DNA of 64,000 nt, from assembly GCA_027405735.1 (NCBI GenBank), contig JAPEHQ010000014.1, forward strand, positions 186,001 through 250,000, written 5' to 3'. Numbering within the stretch: position 1 is the stretch's first letter; each line of letters begins with the position of its first letter. Source of the stretch: Mucor racemosus (lineage: Eukaryota > Mucoromycota > Mucoromycetes > Mucorales > Mucoraceae). Positions 23,573-33,775 of the stretch are shown here, in pieces. The translations under genes and the position numbers were made by a program. Under the pieces are notes generated by a model. That model was not told the origin of the DNA. It was given only the letters and a program-made list of their open reading frames with translations, and did not search any database.

Positions 23573-24995
23573 ACAAATGTTTGTGTCGTACTACTGTAGA
23601 CCTAATATTGCTTAGTAAAATGTGAGCGCTATTACGGATTTTACAATATTAGCACTCTATTGATTCCGGACAAGTTCGATATATCATGTGATTCAGACCT
23701 CCCTTTCTCATAATTCGTCTGGCCGGCAAAACAATATCTATGTATCACACGGCACGTCTACGCAGCAACAATAATCTGACCAATTAAGACGATGACGTTT
23801 TGTGTCAAAAGCGTTAATATGTAATATTAGCACACAACAGCATGCAATTTACCAGTTTATTTGTTGTATGTATTTATGGAATAATCGTCGTAATAAGGGA
23901 TCGATTTAATCCCCGGTTTCAACGAGTTTGTTTGGGTAGTGTATCTCCTCCTCTCCCCCCCCCTGGTTCATTCTGTACGTTTACACGACAATTTTTTTTT
24001 ATTGTTGTCGTTGTCATGTACTAACGTTAGTGTAGGTTTATTTAGTTTGGCCAAAAGCTAAATTCATTTGGCACTACTAAATGCATGTCATCTCCGCGCG
24101 CGATAAATTTTATCATTGATTTTTTTGTGATTTACATTTGACGATTGATATAGTTTTTGATTTTGTTTATCAATGAGATAATTATTCACTGTCTAACTAT
24201 TATCTAATCATTTAGAGGATCGACGACGAGTTCAGGGGAGATTTTTTTTTATAATAATATATGGAATAGTCATTGGAATGTTGTGAAAAAAGTGTTCTTT
24301 TTCTGAATAATGCATTTTTCATTAAATCATTCATTCAAATCACAAAATAATGTCGCATGACATGCAAAAGATGGGAGTTTTAATAAAACAATGTAATAGA
24401 AGCATGGTTTGATCAACACACACACACACACACACAACATAAACACACGGCCGAATTTATTCTTTTACCCCCATGAGAATAAATCACACAAATAGATTAT
24501 TATTTGTAGCTCTTATTTCGCTCAAAAGGAATGTCCAGACCAAGTTTCCCAAAATTAGTTACACCCATCTTGGCCCGCCTTGGGACCGATTCTTTTTTTT
24601 TTTTTTAATTACCTCTCTGTCTCTCTTAAAATATTATGAAAATCCATTGACTAAACTAAAGCAACTAAACATTTGATGACGCAGAGTTGTATAGTTCAAT
24701 CGGGTTTCACCTTCTTCTGAAATGTCTCAAGATTTTTCAACCCGATATTGAATATCTTTGATTGGCTTGAACGTATTTAGGGGGGGGGGGTTAAGAGAAG
24801 AAAGTTTGATTGAACCAGAACAAAGAACTGCGTATAAGTGTGTTCACATCAACTAAGCGGAGAAATTACGGTGACTAGTAAATCAGAGGCATTGTATAAG
24901 TTTGGTATTAGTTTTTATCAAATTCGGCAATAAAAATTTTTTGTCAACTATATATAAAGGTAGCCTATTCAAATTGGGGAACAATCGAATGTAGG

Positions 24996-25030
24996 TTTTC
25001 TCTCTCTCTCTCTCTTTTTTTTTTTTTTTT
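24996..25030 (+). promoter_or_regulatory. CT/T pyrimidine tract before the polyQ gene
   Basis: A (CT)n run passes into a T run and ends 36 bases before the ATG at 25067. A similar tract lies 46 bases before the ATG at 60110 and a T/C tract before 2620. Such tracts commonly mark transcription start regions in fungi; role inferred. Confidence 0.45.
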
Positions 25031-25066
25031 AAATCAAGTAGTTGAAATCAATTAAAGATATATAAA

Positions 25067-25613
25067 ATGGCATCATATCAATTTGAAAATAGTAAGTCCC
25101 TCATTTTTTCAATTGAATTGAAACATTTTGAATTAAACAATTTATCATATTAGCATCTCAATTCAATCAACAAATGCGTCCTTGCAACAACAATAAACGC
25201 AGAATGGATGAAGATGAAGAGGTAACTGTTTGTTATAACAGTATATTTAGATACATTTTTAATTAATGTAATATCTGCGTTAATAGCCTATTGTGACAAA
25301 GCGTTATTTTGACCTGCATACACAATTTTCACCTGATCAACCTATTCAAAAGGAATTGCCTGCTATTACTTACGCTTCTCCTGATTACAGACCTCCTCCA
25401 CCCGCTGAATTGCCTCTTTGGTTACAGCCAATGTCTGCAAACTCTCCAATGACTGAAGATGATTCTGAGGATGATTCTGCATTATTGACTCCCTCTTATC
25501 AGCTTGCTGCTCAACAACAACAGCAGCAACAGCAGCAACAGCAGCAACAACAACAATTTGGCAAACCTGCTTTTGAGTATTGGGGCGCCATGATGATTGA
25601 TCAATGGCAATAA
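25067..25613 (+). CDS. Small polyglutamine-containing protein of unknown function (139 aa)
   Basis: Three exons: 25067-25091 (only 25 nt), 25154-25221, 25287-25613. The protein starts MASYQFENTSQFNQQM, has a basic-acidic stretch NKRRMDEDEE (a possible weak nuclear signal), a proline-rich part YRPPPPAELPLW, an acidic cluster EDDSEDDS, a run of about 16 Gln, and a hydrophobic C-terminus ending AMMIDQWQ. I recognise no family. The ATG was chosen because it is followed by a GTAAGT donor in frame and all three joins keep the reading frame; without exons 1-2 the last exon has no ATG at its start. Low complexity suggests a regulatory or scaffold protein, not an enzyme, but this is a guess. Confidence 0.7.
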
Positions 25614-26064
25614 AAGAATCTGTGATTTCCCGCTTGTCTATCTCTATCTTTTTCTCTTCCTTTGAACCGCTCGCTCTTTTTTTTTCATTTGTAAATATTT
25701 ATTATCTATTATCCTTATCCCTTTTTTTTTTTTTATTTTATTCACGACATTTTTCAATCAATTTTTATCCTTTTTTTAACAAAAAAAATAGTATAATATC
25801 TTGATACTCTATATTTTTCAAAAAAAATTGATAAGACAATACATTACCTTTTCCCCAAGAACTAAAAAAATTCTTTAATAAATACTTTTTGCTACTTTTA
25901 TTGTTTTCATCGAAATAGAATCTGCGTTTCAATTCTTTCATCATCATCACATCCACCCACTGTGCTTCTTTTAGCTACTGCTGCGAAAACAAGGCCATCA
26001 GATTATCAAACACACGCACATCTCCTTTGTTTATACTTCTTTTTTTTTCCTTCACTACATATAC
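25614..26064. other. Intergenic, T-rich
   Basis: Very T-rich on the plus strand with several homopolymer runs. It contains the 3' end of the polyQ gene and the promoter of the secreted protein at 26065. No other feature seen. Confidence 0.4.
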
Positions 26065-26452
26065 ATGATGATGAATATCTGCTTTTTATTATTATTTCTA
26101 CTATTGATAGAAACAATAAATACCAAAATAATACATTTTAATGATAATGAAATCCAATATTTTGGTCGATGGCAGAAAACCGTTAGCGACATTCAAAGTG
26201 TTTCGTCTGGGGCTTACTTGAAAACATTAGCCTACGGTGGTGAGATAAGATTAAAACTGAGTCAACCAGCTGTAATTTATGTTCAAATGAACAAGAATCA
26301 ACAATTATTACGAAAAGAAACCATTGATCAAGGATCATTTTTTCAAATCAATATTGATAATGTCGATATGAATACAACATTAACGGTCGTTTCTGATTTA
26401 ACATCAACGATATGTCTTCAAGAAATTGAGATTATGAATCATGATACAATAT

Positions 26453-26487
<35 letters not shown>

Positions 26488-27708
26488 CCACTTATTGAAT
26501 TTGTTGGACATGATTTAACATTAGGACTAGGCACATCTCAATCCCTAATGACTAGTTTTCCTTGGATTATATCAAATTTATTAGATACAGAACGCTCACA
26601 AATAGCTTTACCAAAAGCATGGCTCATGGATCATCAAGAATCCTTAGGAATGGAAACCTTATATTTTAAAGGTGATGACTTTTATGCTCCACCACATATT
26701 ATTACAATTTTGTTGGGTGAATACGATGATCAACACTTTCCAGCATCATACACTACCAAATTAATTATGTTTTTATCCAATATTAGATATCGATTCCCAC
26801 ATGCATTTATTATTGTGCTATCTGAGCCCTTGGGCGTTTTGTTTCAAGAATCACAAAAGGCAGTTTATTTAATGAACGATGCAGATGAAAATATTGTATT
26901 TATTGACACAACTGGATGGATTCGTTATGGACCTACAGCATATAAAAATCCTGTAAGTATTTTTGTAAATGGATTGTTAGCGCATAACTTATACGATATT
27001 AAATAGCTGCATCTAAACGATAAAGGTCAAGAATTATTTGCTCGTAAACTAGCCCCTCTATTAAAAGCTAAACTAAACGGCTTACCATTCCCTGTACAAC
27101 CGAATCCAAACTTACCTTACGATTGGCAAACAATTGATATTGGACAAGAAAATACGATTGGACTTGAGGGATCTGTTTCATTTGATTCTGCACATGTATT
27201 TACATTATGGGGATCTGGTCAAGGCCCTATGCTAGAAAATTTTAGATTTGTTTATCAACAATTATCTAATAATGGTTCTATTGAAACTACAGTTGAATCT
27301 CACGCTGCTTTTGCTTCTTGTGCTAAAGCAGGTGTCATGCTACGCGAGCATTTGGGTCACACTTCTTCCCATGTTATGCTAGGTTTTTCACCTAAACAAG
27401 GTGTATTTTTGTCAAATAATGGTCATGTTATACGATCTAAAAAGTTATCACCTCCTTATCGCTTACGCCTTCAAAGACAAGGTTCAACGATAATAGCCTC
27501 AATTGCCTCTTCTACCTTTTCAACTTTGTGGGAATTCTTTTTTGATATCGACATTGAAATGGCTCCTACTATTTATTTAGGTTTAGCTGTTACTAGCTGT
27601 GATCCTAGTGTAGTTTCTGTTGCTAAATTTTCTCATGTTGAACTTGAAGGAGGTATTGGCAGAGATGGATCTTATTACGGCGGTGGAAAATTATTATTGC
27701 AAAACTAA
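26065..27708 (+). CDS. Secreted CE2-like (SGNH) protein with DUF1349-type C-terminal domain (529 aa)
   Basis: Two exons, 26065-26952 and 27007-27708; the intron begins GTAAGT. Residues 1-20 are a signal peptide (MMMNICFLLLFLLLIETINT). Residues 30-130 look like the jelly-roll domain of carbohydrate esterase family 2 (QYFGRWQKT, GGEIRLKL). A Gln run (about 131-141, CAA repeats) precedes the SGNH-like domain: EFVGHDLTLGLG at 145-156, closing with LHLNDKGQELFA, where His298 fits the catalytic His. The expected GDS becomes GHD, so the nucleophilic Ser appears replaced by Asp150. Residues about 330-525 resemble a DUF1349/concanavalin-like module (AKAGVMLREHLG, YLGLAVTSCDPS). CE2 enzymes deacetylate plant polysaccharides; this member may only bind. 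The start may be any of three leading Met. Family call fair, loss of Ser needs alignment. Confidence 0.75.
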
Positions 27709-27928
27709 AGACTATACGTATACCCTCCCCCCCTATTGAAATAAAACTTTTAACCGGTTAAAAACTAACGGTGTATATTGCCGAAGTAATTTGCAATTGG
27801 CTTATATTGACAAGCACTTCAAAAAACGAGGTTATTATATGACAAGCTGGGGGAGATTCTTTTTCCCCCCATAACTATAAAAGCATTTAAATTGATTCGG
27901 ATAAAATAACCGAAAGATCATTTATTAA

Positions 27929-29156
27929 TTAAATATCATCAGAGCTGCCTTCATCACCACCTTCATCGCCAGAAGAATAATTGCTTTGAATAGGTGGTAA
28001 TAAATCATCATCAAATTTTTGAGCCCAATGAATAAGCTTTAGTGTATCTGATAAAGATAAATCATAATTCAAAAAATGCAAAAATTCTAATTCCATGCGT
28101 AAAATTTGGAAATGTCTTTCATTGTGGTTTACATCGGGAGATGTACTATCGTTTTCTTGTTTGATAGTGTTACTAGTGGCTGTGATATTAGCAGCGGCGG
28201 ATGATTGGAAATAATGATAATTAAGTGGATCAGAGGCAAATGCTTTTGGAGAAGTAGGTGGTGATGGTAATTGTTCTTGTCTTTTTTGATTGTTATTAGT
28301 AGTAGTAGAAGTAATAGGGGGAAGGCTTTGGGTATATTTATGAATAGTTGATCTTTCAGCAGATACCGATACATTGTTAAATGGCGTAACGCGTGTAGGT
28401 GATGCTAATGGAGACGTTGTTGCTGATGCTGATGCCGATGCTGATGCTGATGATGTGGGTGTAGATGTAGTAGATGTACTAATAATTGAACGAAGATTGA
28501 CATGCATAAATTTAGCTGCCATCATATAGGCTACTAAAATAAGACGATGTCCACAACCTGTAGTACCTTTAATATTATGGTATTTCTATATCATGTATGA
28601 GTATATGCTTATAAATATAATTCAGGTACGCATTACCTTCTTTAATCTTTCAATGTAGCCAATAGCTATCAATAGAGTTATGCTAGGTGATACAGAATGA
28701 GTTGGGATGTTATTTCGGCAAAATTGCTTCAATGCTTCATCAAATGGTTTTTCAGGGCAAAGTAAGGTTGTGTCCATTAAATTCGTCATTAGCTTGGCAA
28801 GCTCTTCAATTTTTTCTTGTTCAGGATTAGTTTCCCAAGCTTTTGCTACGAAATTAGCAAGTTGTACTATTAAAAGTTTGTTAGATTGAAGGATAAATAA
28901 TTTAAGCCGAGTAAAATTGACATTTACAAATACATTCAGAACTCAATCGACGTCTACCGTTCATTTGAATTGCTTGTAATAATAAACATGCTTGGCTATA
29001 ATTCGAACTGTAAGATGCATTTAATCTATTTTCTCTGTCAACTACAATTGCATGTTTTTGTTTGTTGTTGTTGTTGTTGTTGCTGTAAGGCGATGCCATT
29101 TGATATGTATCAATTCTACCATGAGGACGATTGTACAAGTTGACTTTTGCTTTCAT
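27929..29156 (-). CDS. Pho80-like cyclin (about 371 aa)
   Basis: Three exons, minus strand: 29156-28928 (an alternative donor ends it at 28934), 28866-28637, 28585-27929. The N-terminus has an Asn run (CAA/AAC repeats). The cyclin fold covers about residues 75-190: VQ/LQLANFVAKAWE, CRNNIPTHSVSPSITLL, YIERLKK, GCGHRLILVAYMMAAKF. This is the Pho80/Pcl type of cyclin, which partners a Pho85-like kinase in phosphate, glycogen or polarity control. A roughly 110-residue low-complexity Ser/Thr/Ala insert follows, and then the closing helix ILRMELEFLHFLNYDLSLS and an acidic C-terminus. The insert between cyclin-box helices is unusual for yeast Pho80. Convergent with the CE2-like gene, 220 bases apart. 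The exact partner kinase is unknown. Confidence 0.82.
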
Positions 29157-32065
29157 TTAATTGTTGAATTAATATATGTTTTTTTTTTCTAATGAATAAA
29201 GAAAAGAAGAATTTATAAATGGAATTCTGGGCTTGGTTTATATATGACAAAAAAAAAGAAGCAATCAGCTTAAATAAACATCCGTTTTGCATGAATAAGA
29301 TTGAATGGTTCTACAACTTGTGTATCCGAGGTTCTTCTACAACGGACATTTCTTGGCTGACTGGGCTGACAAACTTGGTTGAAATGAACAAACGGTTAAT
29401 ATATTGATCCATTCATTATTGTTTGCCATTGGTGCCCCGCAGCTTGTTTTTCACCCTTAATTAGGGAAACCGGGCCGACAACTCACGCCACACGTTTTTC
29501 TCTTTCTAAATAAAATTTTTCTTTGGATAACCCCTCTATTTAATCGAGATGAAAAAAAAAAAAACTAAACTTGTAAAGAACATATTTAAACAATGAATAT
29601 AATAAATAAAAATTAATGTTTAAAGTGTGTAACCAATCGAAAAAAATTATAGAGGATCAGATGGAAGACATCAAATCGAAAAAAAAATTTGATATCTGTT
29701 TAGTAACTCGAATTCTTAAAAAGGGAGAATCGGAGGTGTTGTGATCCACACCGCGCATACACAAACACACACAAAACATCCACATTCAAATCCTCGAAAA
29801 GAGCCCAATTTATTCTTGTGATATCCCGTTATTGGAATAAACTTGATTTTCTCGAGATAAAGTAGTATATTATAGAACATTCATTGTATATAGAAATGGA
29901 TAAATAATTTACTGAAATTATAAATAAGCTCTGTGTAAATCGACCCACTTTTTCTTGATTTGATTTATTAAACTCTTTCTCGTAAAAAAAAAAGCTCGCC
30001 ACTTGTGTATACTGTATTACTGTAGTAAAAAAAAAAAATGAAAAATGAATGTATTACTAGATCAGAAAATTACAACAAAAAGAAAAATCGAGCAACATGG
30101 CATACAATAAACCCTCTCCCCCCCCCCCACCATTTTATCAACAGGACCCTTGCTTCTTGATAGATTATTCTCTTCTCATCAACTATAAATTACAAGAAGT
30201 TTCCCGTTAAACTCAAATTGTACATTTAGGAACGATGATAGAAGCGTCTTTTTTAGCTTGGCCAATTAACTAATTTCATGTAAATGGAACCATTGGAAAA
30301 CGGGTTTTGTTTTAATAATGTCATACAACTCGAAAGACTGTATCTTTTGTCTATCGCATTATCTACACGTGAATATACATATAAACTTACCATGGCTCGA
30401 CGATCTGTTGAATGATTTCAACTTTTGTTATTGCACATTATTTGTGCTTTTAAATGCCATATGCAAGTAAAATTTTATCCAGAAAATTACGTTATTTGTA
30501 ACATCACTAGTTTAAACCCTATGATAGTGTATTGTATTAATTCGGGTACATCTGCTGAATGGATGAATATTTAATTCTAAAATATAAAGGTAAATTGTAC
30601 ACTTTGCATTATAAATGTGTCACTCATTAAAATATTATAATTTTGCAATATTAAATGATCTCTCCACTTTTTTCTTGGTCTTTAAATGGGAAAAATTGAC
30701 ATTTTGATATGGTGATCTTTATTTATCACAGTCTGATGAGATACATGATATCTAGAGACTTGTCTCAAAAAATTACTCGAGTTAACACAAGTTTGTGATA
30801 CTAGAGTCCATTAACTCATCAATCACTTGTTTTTATTCAAATATCAGATGTCCTTTTTTTTTCCCACTATTCAGAGATCCTCAACAATACAAATGATATA
30901 TAAAATAAATATAGTACAAATATTTGACCTACTTACTACATTTGTTTGAGTACTAAAATATTTTTTCAGAGCCGAGCCTCAAAAGGAAAATAAGGAATAA
31001 TATGTATTTGTTCATTATATACAGAGCTGAAATAATGTTTGTGGAAATGAGGGGATTGGTGAAGGGAGAGGTTTAGTCTTAGATTTTACCAAACTGTATG
31101 GTTACCCACATTGCATACCATGATTATCCGTAGTCTAAAGGCGTTGATTCAGCTTGCTATATGCATGATACGGTTATCGATCGATATTGTAAATCAGAAA
31201 TCTACAATGCACCGTATTCCTGAAAAAAAAGGGAGGATTTTTCTCTAATGTTTCTGTATACAAATTAGTGAAATAGCTACTGAATTAAACATGTATAGCA
31301 GCGTATTGCACGTAAAAATTACTATTGATGATATGACACAAAATTTTAATAGGCCTTCGAAAAAAATGACATTTTGGTGTTGTTGAGTAAACAACAAAAA
31401 CAAACAAAAATCTGGGAGTTTCGAAACGCAAAATAAAATATACTGATACATATTTGCAATTATTTTAATTAATATATATTCCAGTAAAAAATTCTTGGAT
31501 TAAAGGGGAAAAAATCCTTTAGAGCCAAACCCCCTCACTACCAGAAGGCAACTCCAAATCATGAGATTCACACCATTTAAAATCCGGATTTATCCACATT
31601 TTTTAGTTCGACTGTGGCATTCAATTCAGTAATCACCACTTACCAATATTGCCGTTATACAGTATTACCAATGTTTCTTGAATATCCAATTTTTACAGAT
31701 TATTTGTTGGCTCTCTGGGCAATACTACGTAATACTGTACATACCCTTACCGTTGTTAAACATTAATGACTTATACACATTAAGGTTTATTTAATAACCT
31801 TAAAAAACCTGTATTGGTTTCCATCGAAAAAAATTAATTATTTTATCCATGAATTACATAATTTGTAAAAACGGTTTGAAGGTTTAAATAGATGGAGTTA
31901 CACTACGTCGTTCTAGTTGATTTACCTAACAAACTTATCCGCAACTGAGCTTAAAATCAGACTAAATACAAGGCAAAAAAAGCTCAGCCGCTTGCACAAA
32001 TCTACAGTTTTTCACTCTTTTCTAAAAAAACAAACCCATTATTTCAATTAAAATCGATGTACACG

Positions 32066-32097
<32 letters not shown>

Positions 32098-32124
32098 TGA
32101 ATATAATTTTTCAGACTCACATTT
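29157..32124. other. Gene-poor region upstream of the cyclin gene
   Basis: Includes the promoter side of the Pho80-like cyclin. Simple sequences: (CA)-rich stretch at about 29755-29785, a run of eleven C at 30118-30128, many A runs, and 26 A at 32071-32096. No protein-like frame longer than 70 codons looks real. Confidence 0.4.
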
Positions 32125-32130
32125 AAAAAA
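32125..32130 (-). terminator. RNA polymerase III T-run terminator
   Basis: Six T on the minus strand, two bases after the tRNA-Thr 3' end, as expected for Pol III termination. Confidence 0.75.
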
Positions 32131-32132
32131 GA

Positions 32133-32207
32133 TGCCACCAGCGTGAGTCGAACACGCAACCTTCCCTTTACGAGAGGGATGCTCTAGCCAATTGGAGCTA
32201 TGGTGGC
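32133..32207 (-). tRNA. tRNA-Thr, anticodon CGT
   Basis: A 75-nt cloverleaf folds on the minus strand: acceptor GCCACCA/TGGTGGC, D-arm GCTC/GAGC with a loop containing TTGG, anticodon arm TCCCT/AGGGA with loop CTCGTAA, five-base variable region, T-arm GCGTG/CACGC with loop TTCGACT, discriminator A. The anticodon CGT reads ACG (threonine). No intron. Internal A and B boxes are present in the D- and T-arms. The gene is isolated in a gene-poor region. Confidence 0.96.
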
Positions 32208-32802
32208 TTTAGCCGAATTTGATTTTTGCATTTAATATAACCTCTAATAACAAACATTGAAATAATCACGTGCGCTCACGTGATACTGAAGTTATTTTGG
32301 ATTGCTTTGCTTATCATAAAGCAAAAAAATTAAAACAAGTACAGCAATGAACAGATGATAAATTCATCAAAATACTTATGATATTCAAAAGTTATGCTTT
32401 TTATAAAATAATATCGGCTCCAAGAGATTTTTTCTGCAAGGATTTTGGTTGTCGAAATCGGAAAATGCTTCTCTATTCTGTATTGAACACTTTTAAGGAC
32501 ATATCTTAGACACTGTATGTTATGTCAATACTCATCATGGGTCTCACATCCAAGGTCTCAGTCTATAATTAATGTGTATAAATACATTTAAAGGATGTAT
32601 TGTTATTAAAAGTGTAATATTCTGGCAAGATTATTTATATAGACTCTTTTGATATTTCACTGCAAATTAGATATATGAATTGATCTCATTATGATACCTA
32701 TTCGAAAATTTATTTTATGTCTCACAAAAGAATCAAAGACGCGTAAAATTTACTGTTTTTTAAAAAAAATGATTCCAACTTTTCATCCTTGCTCAATATT
32801 TT

Positions 32803-33775
32803 TTTTTTCACTAAACAACATCAAAAAAAAATTATGTGTCAATGTACCTGAGATGTTCGACTTTAATTCAAAAATGAGTGCCCGGAAATATCTTATTTTT
32901 TGCCGTTGTTATTAATTTTTTCATTCTAATGTTTCAGATTTTTACACGTACTCCACTGATTGAAAATAAAAACTTTGAGGCTTCATATCTATGCAAAAAA
33001 TTAAGTTATACTAACATTTTCTAATAATAAAATTTACTTGTTTGAAGTACTTTATAATATATTTCAGGATGAAAAATTCTGGACACTTTTATTTTTTTTC
33101 TCATTTTTTGACATTTTTGTGGTAGGTTTCAAAATATTTGTTAAATTGAGAAGCATTTTGCTTACATTAATGTCATCAGCCTCATTGAGCTCTATTGGAT
33201 GCAATTTAGTTCTTTTTAAAATATTGATTTTTCATGGAGATATTCTCAAAAATATGTACAAAGGAATACCCTCGTTTCTAGCTTCAATTTTTCCCTTGTA
33301 TACCCTCATCCCAATTTCTGAATTTGAGAAAAAATTGACAAAATTTTCGATTTCTCTACGAAAAATGCAGTCAAAAGGTTCAATATTGGCTCTATAGATA
33401 GATAATTTTGCAGCGCATCATCTTCGTTACTTATATTTAAAATATGATTATAAAAAGCGATGTGTATCTTTAAAAAACCTTCAAAACTTCAATTGCATTT
33501 TACGCAAAATGTAATGTAAAACATTTTTCTGAATTTTGCTTAAATAGATGCAGAATCCAAAACTGTACAAAAACCACTTGATACGCTAGGTCGACTTATT
33601 TTACAGTTTGTTAACCATTAAGTAATTTCGTTTTTTGATCATTTTCTAGTCGATTTGTCAAATCAATTTTGAAACCCAGTTTCCATGGAATTAAACTGTA
33701 ATATAAACTATTATTTTGATTATTTCAATGAAATATCAAATTTTCTCGCTAAAAGAAAAAATGCAAAGTAGCTTA
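32803..33775 (+). repeat. Dispersed repeat family B, copy 1
   Basis: Nearly 1 kb matching 53683-54675 in the same orientation, roughly four of five bases by eye. Shared words include AATGTACCTGAGATG, GGAATACCCTCGTTTCTAGC, CTTCAATTTTTCCCTTGTAT and ACTGTACAAAAACCA. No conserved long reading frame: the open frames in the two copies are short and differ. Probably an old mobile element. Confidence 0.8.

Larger units (their letters stand above)
22082..25066. other. Long intergenic region upstream of the polyQ gene
   Basis: About 3 kb without protein-like frames. Holds the repeat at 22690-22990, a (CT)n tract at about 23536-23572, a run of nine C at 23955-23963, a CGCGCGCG patch near 24095, a (CA)n tract at about 24415-24436 and a run of eleven G at 24780-24790. 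Its size and simple-sequence content suggest a long regulatory region for the gene at 25067, but this is inference. Confidence 0.4.

Noticed and set aside
33038..33397. 119-codon plus-strand frame in repeat B copy 1
   Set aside because: The frame is not conserved in copy 2, where only a 69-codon piece is open and substitutions do not favour synonymous sites by eye.
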